From Xanthobacter autotrophicus (GTDB taxonomy: Bacteria > Pseudomonadota > Alphaproteobacteria > Rhizobiales > Xanthobacteraceae), in assembly GCF_030015065.1 (NCBI RefSeq), contig NZ_JAIVFN010000006.1:1-64000 (forward strand): 64,000 nt of DNA, read 5' to 3'. The translations under genes and the position numbers were made by a program. Shown here piece after piece: positions 50,088 through 58,468 of the stretch (position 1 is its first letter; every line of letters begins with the position of its first letter). The notes under the pieces are model-generated. The model saw nothing but the letters and a program-made list of their open reading frames with translations. It was not told the DNA's origin and ran no database searches.

Positions 50088-50390
50088 ATGGGCAATGCTG
50101 CACAGAAGAGAGCGATCCAGAATTACCGCGCCCGTCTGACGCAGCGCGGCTTCACGCGCTTCGAGATCATGGCGCTCGAATCCGATCGCGAGCTGATACG
50201 CGCTCTTGCCCGTCGTCTGGCTGAGGAAGGGCCGGAAGCGGAGCAGGTTCGCGCGGCCGTGAAGACAGTCGTCGCTGGCGAACCACCCAAGCCCGGCGGC
50301 ATCCTCACCGCTTTACGCCGCTCGCCGCTGGTGGGCGCGGAGCTTGATCTTTCCCGCCCGCGTGAAGAGGGGCGTAAGGTCGATCTGTGA
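50088..50390 (+). CDS. vapB: VapB-type antitoxin
   Basis: A 100-aa putative antitoxin. The N-terminal MGNAAQKRAIQNYRARL with LTQRGFTRFEIMALESDRELI fits the DNA-binding half of VapB-type proteins, and the basic-acidic C-terminus (ELDLSRPREEGRKVDL) would wrap the toxin. The ATG at 50088 has GGAGGG upstream. Its stop overlaps the VapC start by 4 bp. It is adjacent to a palindromic operator and leads a five-gene operon. Confidence 0.88.
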   Translation: MGNAAQKRAIQNYRARLTQRGFTRFEIMALESDRELIRALARRLAEEGPEAEQVRAAVKTVVAGEPPKPGGILTALRRSPLVGAELDLSRPREEGRKVDL

Positions 50391-50830
50391 CGCGCTATCT
50401 CCTCGATACCAACATCATCAGCAATATCGTCAAGCCGCAGCCGTCGGCGTCGTTGCTGGCTTGGATGGCAACACAGCGCGACGAGGACCTGTTTATTGCG
50501 TCATTGACCGTCGCTGAAATTCGACGTGGCATTCTGGAAAAGCCCCGCGGCAAGAAACGCGATGCGCTCGACGCCTGGTTTGTCGGGCCGGAGGGGCCGC
50601 AGGCCCTGTTCACGGGCCGCATTTTATCCTTCGACGCCAAGGCCGGCCTGATCTGGGCGCGGCTGATGGCGGAGGGCAAGGTGGCGGGTCGTCCCCGTAG
50701 CGGACTCGACATGATCATCGCCGCCGTCGCCGGTGCGAATGAATGCGTCGTGGTGACTGACAACGAGAAGGACTTCGCCGGGCTCCAGATCATCAATCCG
50801 TTGCGTGGCGGCCTGGAGGGGGAAAAATGA
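50387..50830 (+). CDS. vapC: VapC-type PIN-domain toxin
   Basis: A 147-aa PIN endoribonuclease, FitB-like. It starts YLLDTNIISNIVKP (Asp7), with the conserved Glu in TVAEIRRGIL, SGLDMIIAAVA, and VVTDNEKDF, giving the expected four acidic residues. It starts with GTG overlapping the vapB stop. Its own stop (TGA 50828-50830) overlaps the ATG of the SIR2 gene by 4 bp, so toxin and SIR2 translation are coupled. Confidence 0.92.
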   Translation: MTRYLLDTNIISNIVKPQPSASLLAWMATQRDEDLFIASLTVAEIRRGILEKPRGKKRDALDAWFVGPEGPQALFTGRILSFDAKAGLIWARLMAEGKVAGRPRSGLDMIIAAVAGANECVVVTDNEKDFAGLQIINPLRGGLEGEK

Positions 50831-52218
50831 AGATGGCGCCGCCGCCTGTACCCATCGAGTACCAGCTCATCGGTCTGACCGAAGACGGCAATGCTGGAGA
50901 TCTCCTGCTTGGGCTTGACCAGAAACAGGGGCGAGTTCGCCTCCAAGCTCTGATCTCCGAATGGCTACGCATGGAAAACCTCGTGGTTTTGACGGGTTCC
51001 GGTACGTCGGTTTCAGCCGGCGGGAAGACCATGGCGAATCTTGAAACCGCTGTCTTCGAAACGATCGAGGCCCTCCCGGATGTGCCTGCCTCAATCGGCC
51101 CCATCATCAAGGCGCGGAGGGACGCCGTCTGGCTGGCTAATTTTATCGATGAACCGACGCTAGGTTTCGAAGCTTGGCTATCCTTCGTCGCCAACGCCTT
51201 GGTCATTGGCCAGTCGAAAGACGCACCATTCTCCGGTGTCACCTGGCCGAGCACACCCGCACCAAGCTTTGACGATCTCCAGTGGTTCGTAAACCATCTG
51301 CGCATGTCGATTTTCGCAGAATGCGCGCTGTCCTTGCCCGATAAGGCCATGGCGAAGTCGATAAGAGAGACCCCGCCGCAGCTCGCATTTCTCTCCAAGC
51401 TCGTCGCCCGAGATAGCAATCTCGGGCGAACTCATCTTTTCACGTTGAACTACGACACCCTGTTCGAGCAGGCGCTGGAGTTGCTCGGCATCCAGTATTT
51501 CGATGGGTTCACCGGCCGCGCCGCAGCGCGGTTCGATCCCTCCGTCTACGGCCTTGACGTCTATTATCCGGGGGAAGTCGCCGAAGGCCGAGTCCGGCGC
51601 TTCGACAAGTTCCTGCATTTTTACAAGCTGCATGGGTCAATTCACTGGTTCGAGCAAGATGGCGAGATGCGGGCGCGGCACCCCGACCTCGCGCCGTTCC
51701 GAGCCTATGTGGACTTGAAGCCGGAGGAGAAGGCAGCCGCACTCGTTGATCTTGCCGAGGGAACCGCATCGATCGGTATTCTGCCGACCGCGAATAAGTT
51801 CACGCAGACGCTGACGATGCCGTATGCGCATCTCTTCCGATCATTCCAAGTGCGCCTCGGCATCCCTCAGACGTTCCTGCTCGTCCTCGGCTACGGCTTC
51901 GGCGACGATCATGTCAGCCGAATCATCGAGAGTGCCTTGATCAACCCGTCGCTGGTTATGCTGGTGGTGGAGCCCAATCCGGAGAGCCCGGTCGTCGAGC
52001 GCATCCGGCGGTACAAGGACCTTGGCAAGCGCGCTTTCGTGTTGTGCCCGACCGACGCAGCCTTTGCGGCTGCCACGTTCAAGCACGCGACCTTTGATGA
52101 TTTTGCGCGGTCAGCGATGCCCGACGTCCAATGGCTCGACGATTTCTTGCGTCTGCGTCGTTTTGAAAAGCAGATCGCCTCGTCTGCAATGCCCGCCGAA
52201 CCCGATACGGGGGCTTGA
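50827..52218 (+). CDS. SIR2-domain NADase of a SIR2-HerA defence pair
   Basis: A 463-aa protein with a SIR2-like fold. It has the NAD-binding LTGSGTSVS (residues 55-63), TLNYDTLFE (Asn208, Asp210), catalytic-type LHGSIHW (His269) and GYGFGD (355-360). SIR2 proteins paired with a HerA ATPase are antiphage systems that deplete NAD+ on infection. The sequence is less GC-rich than the flanking core genes. It starts by overlapping VapC and ends 2 bp before the herA-like ATG. Confidence 0.9.
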   Translation: MKMAPPPVPIEYQLIGLTEDGNAGDLLLGLDQKQGRVRLQALISEWLRMENLVVLTGSGTSVSAGGKTMANLETAVFETIEALPDVPASIGPIIKARRDAVWLANFIDEPTLGFEAWLSFVANALVIGQSKDAPFSGVTWPSTPAPSFDDLQWFVNHLRMSIFAECALSLPDKAMAKSIRETPPQLAFLSKLVARDSNLGRTHLFTLNYDTLFEQALELLGIQYFDGFTGRAAARFDPSVYGLDVYYPGEVAEGRVRRFDKFLHFYKLHGSIHWFEQDGEMRARHPDLAPFRAYVDLKPEEKAAALVDLAEGTASIGILPTANKFTQTLTMPYAHLFRSFQVRLGIPQTFLLVLGYGFGDDHVSRIIESALINPSLVMLVVEPNPESPVVERIRRYKDLGKRAFVLCPTDAAFAAATFKHATFDDFARSAMPDVQWLDDFLRLRRFEKQIASSAMPAEPDTGA

Positions 52219-52220
52219 CC

Positions 52221-54215
52221 ATGGATAATCCTAGACTTGTCGGCCACATCGTCGCTGTTCAGGGGTTTCGGGTGAAAGTCGAGCTTTTGCCCGAAACCCG
52301 CTCGGCGCTTCGCGCGACCCTTGACGGCGTCCAGGTCGCGATCGCCATCAACGCCTACCTGACATTTTCATTGGGGGCGGGCGAAACCGTCATCGGCATC
52401 ATTACCGACCTCGAGGCGCGCGAGAGCTTCGACCCTGCAAGTGGCGACGACCTCAGCCTTGAGTTGATGAAGTCTCGCCGGATCGCCAGCGTGCAGTTGC
52501 TGGGCACGATCGAGAACATTGATGACGACGCCTCCTTCAGCCCGGGCATATCCGTTCTGCCAACCCTCGATACCCCTGCTGAGATCGGATCGCCGGCCGT
52601 GCTGCGCGCTGTGTTCGAGCTTCCGCCGCGGCGCAATAGGCCAGAAGGCTATGATGACAAGGACTTCGACTACGACCTGAAAATCGGGTTTCCAACGGGC
52701 CAGACGCGCAATGTCGTGCGCGCCTCCTACAACGATCTGTTTTCGCGCCCTCTGGCGATCGTCGGCAACACCGGCTCGGGCAAGTCCTTTTCCGTTTCCA
52801 GCCTGATCCAGAAGGCGATGAAGGCGCTCGATGGTGCCGCCGAGGAGCCGCATGTCTTTATCCTCGACATTAATGGCGAGTATGAAAAGGCATTCCCAAC
52901 AGGCAAGACCGTCACACGATTGCCCGATCGCATCTACCTCAACGGTGAAGAATTCGGCCTTCCACTCTGGTTTCTCAATGCTGAAGAGATCTGCGCTTGG
53001 TTGAGCGCTGCCGAACAAACGCAGGAGCCGGTCCTGAAGGATTGGTGGGCGATCGCGAAGGGCGGGAATGCTGATGAGGTTTCGAATCTTAATACATTCC
53101 AGAGTGCTTTAAGCTCAATCGAAAAGCTGCTTTCCGATCTCCAAAAGATACAACGGAAGTCGGCTGGTTCATATTGCGATCTGATTGTAGGCTATCTGGC
53201 GAATTCCGACATCGATACAGCCTCATTTGAAACTCTGTTCGCATCGCACAAAGCGATCACCGGTTTCAATCAAGAGGTCCTCGCGAATGCTGCTCAGATC
53301 GAAGCCGAGGCTCGAAAGCTCCAGGATGAAATCCGCGCAAAGATCATCGGCGGCAGCCATGTCGCCGAGACTGCCGTTCGGACAGCCGATTCACCGTTGC
53401 GCATCTCCCGTTCGACGTTGACAGATCCATCCCTGATCAATCGAGCGGTGTCCAAGGAAGATACCATAAGGGTCGATGCACACCTCACGACGTTGAAACT
53501 GAGGTTGAAGACGCGCCTCGACGATAAACGCTGGCATTCGTTTCTCAATTATGAGAACGCCGAAACTAGCATCCCGGATCTGGCATCGTGGTTTTCCCGT
53601 TTTGGTCTCGGAAATGCGGGCGGGCCTAAGGTGTCGGTGCTCGACTTATCCATGTTGGGAAACGAGATTCTCCCTTATGCTTGCGCCGTCATCGGGCGCG
53701 TACTCCTCGAGGCAAGGGAGCGATTGCCGGCGGCATCACGCTATAAGCATCCTTGGGTGCTCGTCCTGGAGGAGGCGCACAACTACGCGCGGCCGGCGCG
53801 ATCGGACGAAGACCGCGGCCATCGCCTCGCACGTCTCGCCTATGAGCGTATCGCCAAGGAGGGACGGAAGTTTGGCCTCTCACTGATCATCGCCAGCCAG
53901 CGACCGAGCGAGATCAGCCAGACAATTATCAGCCAGTGTGCCAACTTCATCAGCCATCGTCTGCAGAACCCGGACGACATCGACCATTTCCGACGCATCA
54001 TCCCGATGCAGGCGCGGCGTTTGCTCGATCAGGTGACGATTTTGTCGTCGGGCGAGGCGATCGTTTTCGGAAGCGCGTTCCATATCCCGGCGCGGGTTCA
54101 GTTCGATCGACCGGAGCCTGGCCCCTATAGCCAGACGGCAGCGCCGTACCACGAATGGTCGAAGGAAAGAGCTCCGTTTCCTCTGCGCCAAATCATTGAC
54201 GCTTGGGGCGCATAG
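52221..54215 (+). CDS. HerA/DUF87-type hexameric ATPase of the SIR2-HerA pair
   Basis: A 664-aa HerA-FtsK superfamily ATPase. An N-terminal HAS-barrel-like region (about 1-120) precedes Walker A GNTGSGKS (182-189) and FILDINGEYEK. A helical insertion (about 260-400) follows, then Walker B VLVLEE (513-518) with AHNYARP and the sensor region LIIASQRPSEIS. In known SIR2-HerA systems the two proteins form one complex, in which HerA supports the NADase or nuclease activity. The ATG at 52221 has a G-rich site upstream; TTG at 52215 would overlap the SIR2 stop. Confidence 0.9.
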   Translation: MDNPRLVGHIVAVQGFRVKVELLPETRSALRATLDGVQVAIAINAYLTFSLGAGETVIGIITDLEARESFDPASGDDLSLELMKSRRIASVQLLGTIENIDDDASFSPGISVLPTLDTPAEIGSPAVLRAVFELPPRRNRPEGYDDKDFDYDLKIGFPTGQTRNVVRASYNDLFSRPLAIVGNTGSGKSFSVSSLIQKAMKALDGAAEEPHVFILDINGEYEKAFPTGKTVTRLPDRIYLNGEEFGLPLWFLNAEEICAWLSAAEQTQEPVLKDWWAIAKGGNADEVSNLNTFQSALSSIEKLLSDLQKIQRKSAGSYCDLIVGYLANSDIDTASFETLFASHKAITGFNQEVLANAAQIEAEARKLQDEIRAKIIGGSHVAETAVRTADSPLRISRSTLTDPSLINRAVSKEDTIRVDAHLTTLKLRLKTRLDDKRWHSFLNYENAETSIPDLASWFSRFGLGNAGGPKVSVLDLSMLGNEILPYACAVIGRVLLEARERLPAASRYKHPWVLVLEEAHNYARPARSDEDRGHRLARLAYERIAKEGRKFGLSLIIASQRPSEISQTIISQCANFISHRLQNPDDIDHFRRIIPMQARRLLDQVTILSSGEAIVFGSAFHIPARVQFDRPEPGPYSQTAAPYHEWSKERAPFPLRQIIDAWGA

Positions 54216-54236
54216 CTCAGAGGAGCCATCTGCCCC

Positions 54237-54758
54237 ATGTCTCTCAAGCCATTCGACTCCCTTCTCGAGCCCGATCCCCGGTTCGCTGACCTCTATGTTA
54301 TTGAGCAAGATGTCGCGCGTCGAATGACGCTTCGAGACCATCATGCCGGAATAGTTGATGTCGGCTTGAAGGGTGCGGCACCCGTAGAGGTTCAAAAGGC
54401 CTTCGACAGAGCGCGTAGCATCATGCTTTACGCCTTTTTTGACTACGATCTCTTCGTGGTGGGAGAAATCCAAGCATTCGGAGCTTTCGAGCTAGCGCTC
54501 AAATTTCGTTTGAGTGGGCATGGTGGAGACGCACGCGGCACGCTGCGCAATCTGGTCGATCGAGCACGCAAAACGGGCGCGTTGCCGCCAATGGTCGAGG
54601 GCAGCATGCTGATGGCCGATCCTGTCGAGGCGCTTATCGCATTACGTAATGGTCTGTCCCACGGCAGCGCTGAAATTCATTCCCCCGGCATGGCGCTGAA
54701 GATCCTGGCGGCTTGCGCCGACTGGATCTATCTCCTGTTCCCGAGCCGGCCTGAATGA
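54237..54758 (+). CDS. HEPN-motif protein downstream of SIR2-HerA
   Basis: A 173-aa, largely helical protein of no named family. Near the C-terminus it has RNGLSH (Arg137 to His142), an RX4H motif as in HEPN ribonucleases, inside the helix VEALIALRNGLSHGSAEI. Earlier helices include FGAFELALKFRL and TLRNLVDRARK. It begins 21 bp after the herA-like stop, with GGAG upstream, so it belongs to the same operon. Toxin, RNase and structural partner are all possible; the function is not known. Confidence 0.7.
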   Translation: MSLKPFDSLLEPDPRFADLYVIEQDVARRMTLRDHHAGIVDVGLKGAAPVEVQKAFDRARSIMLYAFFDYDLFVVGEIQAFGAFELALKFRLSGHGGDARGTLRNLVDRARKTGALPPMVEGSMLMADPVEALIALRNGLSHGSAEIHSPGMALKILAACADWIYLLFPSRPE

Positions 54759-54785
54759 ATCCGGCTCTTCTGATGTGACGCTGCT

Positions 54786-54826
54786 AGGGGAAAGCCTTCC
54801 CCTGCGGCCGAGCCAGGTCTCGGCCG
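54786..54826. terminator. Two consecutive hairpins after the defence operon
   Basis: AGGGGAA/TTCCCCT (54786-54803) is followed directly by CGGCCGAG/CTCGGCCG (54805-54826). They lie 28 bp after the HEPN-gene stop. No T-run is present; they likely end the defence operon or belong to the leader of the next gene. Confidence 0.45.
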
Positions 54827-54890
54827 ACCCCATCGAGCGGGGAGCCCCCGCAACGCCCCTCAAGAGTCAGAGGGTGGACCGGTTTTCCGT

Positions 54891-54930
54891 GACGGGTTGA
54901 CTGCCGGGAGAGAGGCTGCCGGCGCCCGTC
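54891..54930 (+). ncRNA. Structured leader, copy 1 (upstream of the DUF932 gene)
   Basis: Outer stem GACGGG/CCCGTC (54891-54896, 54925-54930) encloses an inner stem GCCGG/CCGGC (54903-54907, 54919-54923) and a purine-rich GAGAGAGG loop. The same architecture, with a different inner stem, is at 56257-56297 before parB. It resembles the radC-type leader class known upstream of mobile-element DNA-binding genes; that assignment is unverified. Confidence 0.55.
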
Positions 54931-54945
54931 ATGGAGAACGATCCC

Positions 54946-56139
54946 ATGAACGAACAGGTTCTGGACGCCCGCGGTGATCCGAGCGGCGGGTATAAGGTGG
55001 ATGTCAATCGCGGCGAGCGCGTCGGCCGCGTGTCGTCGGAGTGGTTCTCCCGGCCGGCGGACGAACGCTATCTGTCCCTGTCGGAGCTGTATGGCGCGGT
55101 GCGCGGCCGGTCCGACCGGAGCCGGACCCGGACGGTGGAGAGCGCGGCTATCCGCGTCAAAGCGAGCCGAGAGGCGCCGGACCGGCTGACGCTCGCGCTG
55201 CCGGGGACGGAGGCTCCTGTTGCGCCGACCCACTGGAGCTTCGGCCAGCTTGCAAGCCTCATCGGCGCGCCGGCGGCCTACCTGCGGCAACTCCCGGCTC
55301 CGCTCGCCGGCATCAATCTGCAGCACGGCCTGCTGACGCACCGCGCTGAGCAGGTGAAGACGCTGGAGGTGGAGGACGGCCGCGTCGAGCTACGGGCCGT
55401 GACCGGTCCCGACTACGGCCGCATCTACGACCACGAGCTGGTGGATGCCGTGCGCCGCATCGCCGGCAATGGCACCGGCGACACCCGCTGGAAGGTGCCG
55501 GGTGTGCTCGACTGGTCGACAGGCATCTACAATCCCCGCGTCGACATCACCAAGGACACCACCACGCTCTACGCCTCGGATCGGGACGTCTTCCTGTTCC
55601 TGGTGGATGATCTCAATCCCATCGAGGCTGGCCGGCTGCCGGACGGCTCTCCGGACCTGTTTTTTCGGGGCTTCTATTGCTGGAACTCGGAGGTGGGCGC
55701 CAAGACGCTGGGGATCGCCAGCTTCTACCTGCGGGCCGTCTGCCAGAACCGCAACCTGTGGGGCGTCGAGGATTTCGAGGAGATCACCATCCGGCACTCC
55801 AAGTATGCCGCATCTCGGTTCGCCCATCAGGCGGCGCCGGCTTTGGAGCGCTTTGCTAACTCCTCCCCCATGCCCTTCGTCAACGGCATCAAGGCGGCAC
55901 GCGAGCGCATCGTGGCGCGCACCGACGAGGACCGCACCGAGTTCCTGCGCCGCAAGGGCTTCTCCAAGGCGGAGACGCAGAAGGTGATCGAGACCGTGCT
56001 GGCCGAAGAAGGTCGCAAGCCGGAGAGCATCTTCGACTTCGTGCAGGGCATCACGGCCGTGGCCCGGGACAAGCCCCACCAGGATGCCCGCCTCGATCTG
56101 GAGGCGCGGGCGAAGAAACTCCTCGACCGCGCCGTCTGA
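54946..56139 (+). CDS. DUF932-family protein
   Basis: A 397-aa protein of the DUF932 (phage/plasmid-like) family, common in integrative elements and large plasmids. It contains FGQLASLIGAPAAYLRQLP, RAVTGPDYGRIYDHELVDAV, DVFLFLVDD, FRGFYCWNSEVGAKTLGIAS and ITIRHSKYAASRF. The function is unknown; a link to DNA processing or transfer is often supposed. The ATG at 54946 (GGAG 9 nt upstream) is preferred over the ATG at 54931, which touches the leader stem. Confidence 0.9.
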   Translation: MNEQVLDARGDPSGGYKVDVNRGERVGRVSSEWFSRPADERYLSLSELYGAVRGRSDRSRTRTVESAAIRVKASREAPDRLTLALPGTEAPVAPTHWSFGQLASLIGAPAAYLRQLPAPLAGINLQHGLLTHRAEQVKTLEVEDGRVELRAVTGPDYGRIYDHELVDAVRRIAGNGTGDTRWKVPGVLDWSTGIYNPRVDITKDTTTLYASDRDVFLFLVDDLNPIEAGRLPDGSPDLFFRGFYCWNSEVGAKTLGIASFYLRAVCQNRNLWGVEDFEEITIRHSKYAASRFAHQAAPALERFANSSPMPFVNGIKAARERIVARTDEDRTEFLRRKGFSKAETQKVIETVLAEEGRKPESIFDFVQGITAVARDKPHQDARLDLEARAKKLLDRAV

Positions 56140-56145
56140 GATCCG

Positions 56146-56183
56146 CGAAGCCGGAGATGCGGAATGTCGTGTCTCCGGCTTCG
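56146..56183 (+). terminator. Hairpin after the DUF932 gene
   Basis: Perfect 12-bp stem CGAAGCCGGAGA/TCTCCGGCTTCG (56146-56157 with 56172-56183), with a 14-nt loop and TGTTGTT after it, 6 bp past the stop codon. Likely a terminator. Confidence 0.65.
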
Positions 56184-56216
56184 TGTTGTTCCGGATTTCC
56201 GGATCATCGGTTCTGC

Positions 56217-56297
56217 GGCGCTGCCCTCAGAGGAAGAGGGCGGCGCCGTCCTTCGTGACGGGTTGGAGGCCAGAGAGAGGTTCTCTGGCCGCCCGTC
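56217..56297 (+). ncRNA. Structured leader, copy 2 (upstream of parB)
   Basis: A first hairpin GGCGCTGCCCTC/GAGGGCGGCGCC (56217-56228 with 56236-56247, one mismatch) precedes the shared element. In that element the outer stem GACGGG/CCCGTC (56257-56262, 56292-56297) encloses a perfect 9-bp inner stem GGCCAGAGA/TCTCTGGCC (56268-56276, 56282-56290). The outer stem is identical to that of the DUF932 leader, while the inner stem differs in sequence but still pairs. Confidence 0.6.
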
Positions 56298-56312
56298 GCG
56301 GAGAAATATCCC

Positions 56313-58376
56313 ATGGCCACGGCCGTTCAGAAGATCACCCTTTCGTCCTCCCGCGACATCCCTTTCAACAAGCTGGTGCTGAGTCAGGCCAACGTCCGCC
56401 GGGTGAAGGCGGGCGTCTCCATCGAGGAACTCGCCGAGGACATCGCCCGGCGCGGCCTGCTCCAGGGCCTCAATGTCCGAGCCGTGGTCGATCCCGACGG
56501 CGTCGAGACCGGCATGTATGAGATCCCGGCCGGCGGGCGGCGCTATCGGGCGCTGGAGCTGCTGGTGAAGCGCAAGCGCCTCGCCAGGACGGCCCCGGTG
56601 CCATGCATTGTCCGTGAGGGCGGCATCGCCGAGGAGGATTCCCTCGCCGAGAATGTCCAGCGCGCGCCGCTCCATCCCCTCGACCAGTTCCGTGCCTTTC
56701 TCGCTCTGCGGGAGAAGGGCCAGTCCGAGGAGGAGATCGCCGCCGCCTTCTTCGTCTCGGTCGCGGTGGTGAAGCAGCGGCTGAAGCTCGCCTCGCTCTC
56801 TCCGACGCTCCTCGACACCTATGCCGAGGATGGCCTCACCCTCGACCAGCTCATGGCCTTCACCGTATCGGGCGACCATGAACGGCAGGAGCAGGTGCTG
56901 GAGCGTCTCGCCCAAGCTTACGACAAGCAGCCCTATGTCATCCGGCGCATGCTGACGGAGGGCGCGGTGCGGGCATCCGACAAGCGGGCCCGCTTCATCG
57001 GCATCGAGGCCTACGAGATGGCCGGCGGCACGGTGCTGCGCGACCTGTTCCAGGGCGATGACGGTGGCTGGCTGCAGGATGTGCCCCTCGTCGACCGGAT
57101 GGTGGCCGAGAAGCTCGTCGCCGAGGCCGACGTGATCCGGAGCGAGGGTTGGAAGTGGATCGAGGTCGCGCCGGACTTCGCCTATGGCCACACCTATGGC
57201 CTACGCCAATTGCGGGGCGAGCCCATGCATTTGACCGAAGCGGAGGAGGCTGCGCGGGAGGCAGCCCAGGGGGAATACGATCGTCTGTCCGAAGAACATG
57301 CCGATGTCGACGAGCTTCCCGAAGAGGTCGACGCGCGGCTCGGGGCACTCGAGGCGATGCTGGAGGCCTTCGAAGCGCGTCCTCTCGCGTTCGATCCGGC
57401 GGAGGTCGCCCGGGCCGGCGCCTTCGTCAGCATCGCACAGGATGGAAAGCTCCGGGTGGAACGGGGTTTCGTCCGCCCGGAGGACGAGGTGCCGGTCGAG
57501 GAGGACCATGACCCTTCCATCGAGACCGACGGTGCCAACCTCGTGGCCTCATCCCCTCGGCAGGAGGCGGCAGCAGGCGATGCTCCTGGCGAGCCCGAGG
57601 AGGAGGACGGCCTCACCCCCATCTCCGACCGGCTGCTCACGGAGCTGACCACCCACCGCACCCTCGGCCTGCGCCATTCGCTGGGCGAGCAGCCTGACGT
57701 CGCCTTCCTTGCCGCGGTCCATGCCCTGACGCTGAAAGCTTTCTACGCCTATGGCTCGGACAGCTGCCTTGAGCTCGATCTCAAGAGCGTCTCGTTCAAT
57801 GCCCAGGCGCCGGGCCTCAATGACAGCGTCTCCGCCGAGTCCATTCGTGTCCGGCATGAGAGCTGGGCCAAGGCTCTGCCGAAGGAGCCGGGCACGCTCT
57901 GGGACACCTTGAGCGGGTGGGACCACGACAGCCGGGCCGCACTGTTCGCCCATGTGGTGAGCCTCTCGGTCAATGCGGTGCATGAGGCCTGGAACCGCCG
58001 TCCCCGCGCCTTCGCCCATGCCGATAGGCTGGCGCAGGCGGTGTCGCTCGACATGGCAGCCGTCGGATGGAAGCCCACGGTGGACACCTTCCTCGGCAGG
58101 GTCACCAAGGCCCGCATCCTGCAGGCGGTGACCGAGGCCAAGGGGGAGCGCCCGGCCGAGCGGATCGCCCACCTCAAGAAGGGCGACATGGCCCGGGAGG
58201 CCGAGACCCTCCTCGCCGACAGCGGCTGGCTCCCGGAGGCGCTGCGGACCCAGCCCTTGGACACCGTCGGCGAGGAAACGGCGGAGACCGACGGCGAAAC
58301 GGCCATGGCCGACAGCGAAGACCTCGCCGACACTGAGGAGCCCGAAGCGATCTCCTCCTCGATCGCTGCCGAATAA
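56313..58376 (+). CDS. Large ParB/RepB/Spo0J-family protein
   Basis: A 687-aa ParB-like protein of the kind found on integrative elements and plasmids. The N-terminal nuclease-fold ParB domain has FNKLVLSQANVRR, IPAGGRRYRALELL, and the box II-like SLAENVQRAPLHPLDQ. A helix-turn-helix follows (EEEIAAAFFVSVAVVKQRLKLA, described by its ends), then a long acidic middle part (about 300-450) and a C-terminal helical domain. It is twice the size of chromosomal ParB, and no ParA is adjacent. The role is in maintenance or DNA transfer, inferred. Confidence 0.9.
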   Translation: MATAVQKITLSSSRDIPFNKLVLSQANVRRVKAGVSIEELAEDIARRGLLQGLNVRAVVDPDGVETGMYEIPAGGRRYRALELLVKRKRLARTAPVPCIVREGGIAEEDSLAENVQRAPLHPLDQFRAFLALREKGQSEEEIAAAFFVSVAVVKQRLKLASLSPTLLDTYAEDGLTLDQLMAFTVSGDHERQEQVLERLAQAYDKQPYVIRRMLTEGAVRASDKRARFIGIEAYEMAGGTVLRDLFQGDDGGWLQDVPLVDRMVAEKLVAEADVIRSEGWKWIEVAPDFAYGHTYGLRQLRGEPMHLTEAEEAAREAAQGEYDRLSEEHADVDELPEEVDARLGALEAMLEAFEARPLAFDPAEVARAGAFVSIAQDGKLRVERGFVRPEDEVPVEEDHDPSIETDGANLVASSPRQEAAAGDAPGEPEEEDGLTPISDRLLTELTTHRTLGLRHSLGEQPDVAFLAAVHALTLKAFYAYGSDSCLELDLKSVSFNAQAPGLNDSVSAESIRVRHESWAKALPKEPGTLWDTLSGWDHDSRAALFAHVVSLSVNAVHEAWNRRPRAFAHADRLAQAVSLDMAAVGWKPTVDTFLGRVTKARILQAVTEAKGERPAERIAHLKKGDMAREAETLLADSGWLPEALRTQPLDTVGEETAETDGETAMADSEDLADTEEPEAISSSIAAE

Positions 58377-58393
58377 TCCTCCCCGGGCAACCT

Positions 58394-58449
58394 GGCCCGC
58401 CGTCTGTGGCTCCGCGATCCCCCCTATCGCGTGGCCCGGACGGCGGGCC
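58394..58449 (+). promoter_or_regulatory. Nested hairpin between parB and the Toprim gene
   Basis: Outer perfect 11-bp stem GGCCCGCCGTC/GACGGCGGGCC (58394-58404 with 58439-58449) contains an inner CGCGAT/ATCGCG (58413-58418, 58426-58431). ATTTTCTT follows directly, then the GGAG of the next gene. It could be the parB terminator or a third leader of the island type. Confidence 0.65.
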
Positions 58450-58468
58450 ATTTTCTTGGAGCGTCCCC

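Noticed and set aside
52215-52220. TTG start for the HerA-like gene, giving a 4-bp overlap with SIR2
   Set aside because: The ATG at 52221 is close by, with a G-rich ribosome site at suitable distance; TTG is kept only as an alternative.
56313-58376. A complete ParAB partition locus
   Set aside because: No ParA-type ATPase gene lies next to the ParB-like gene, and no parS-like cluster was recognised, so it is reported as a stand-alone ParB-family protein.
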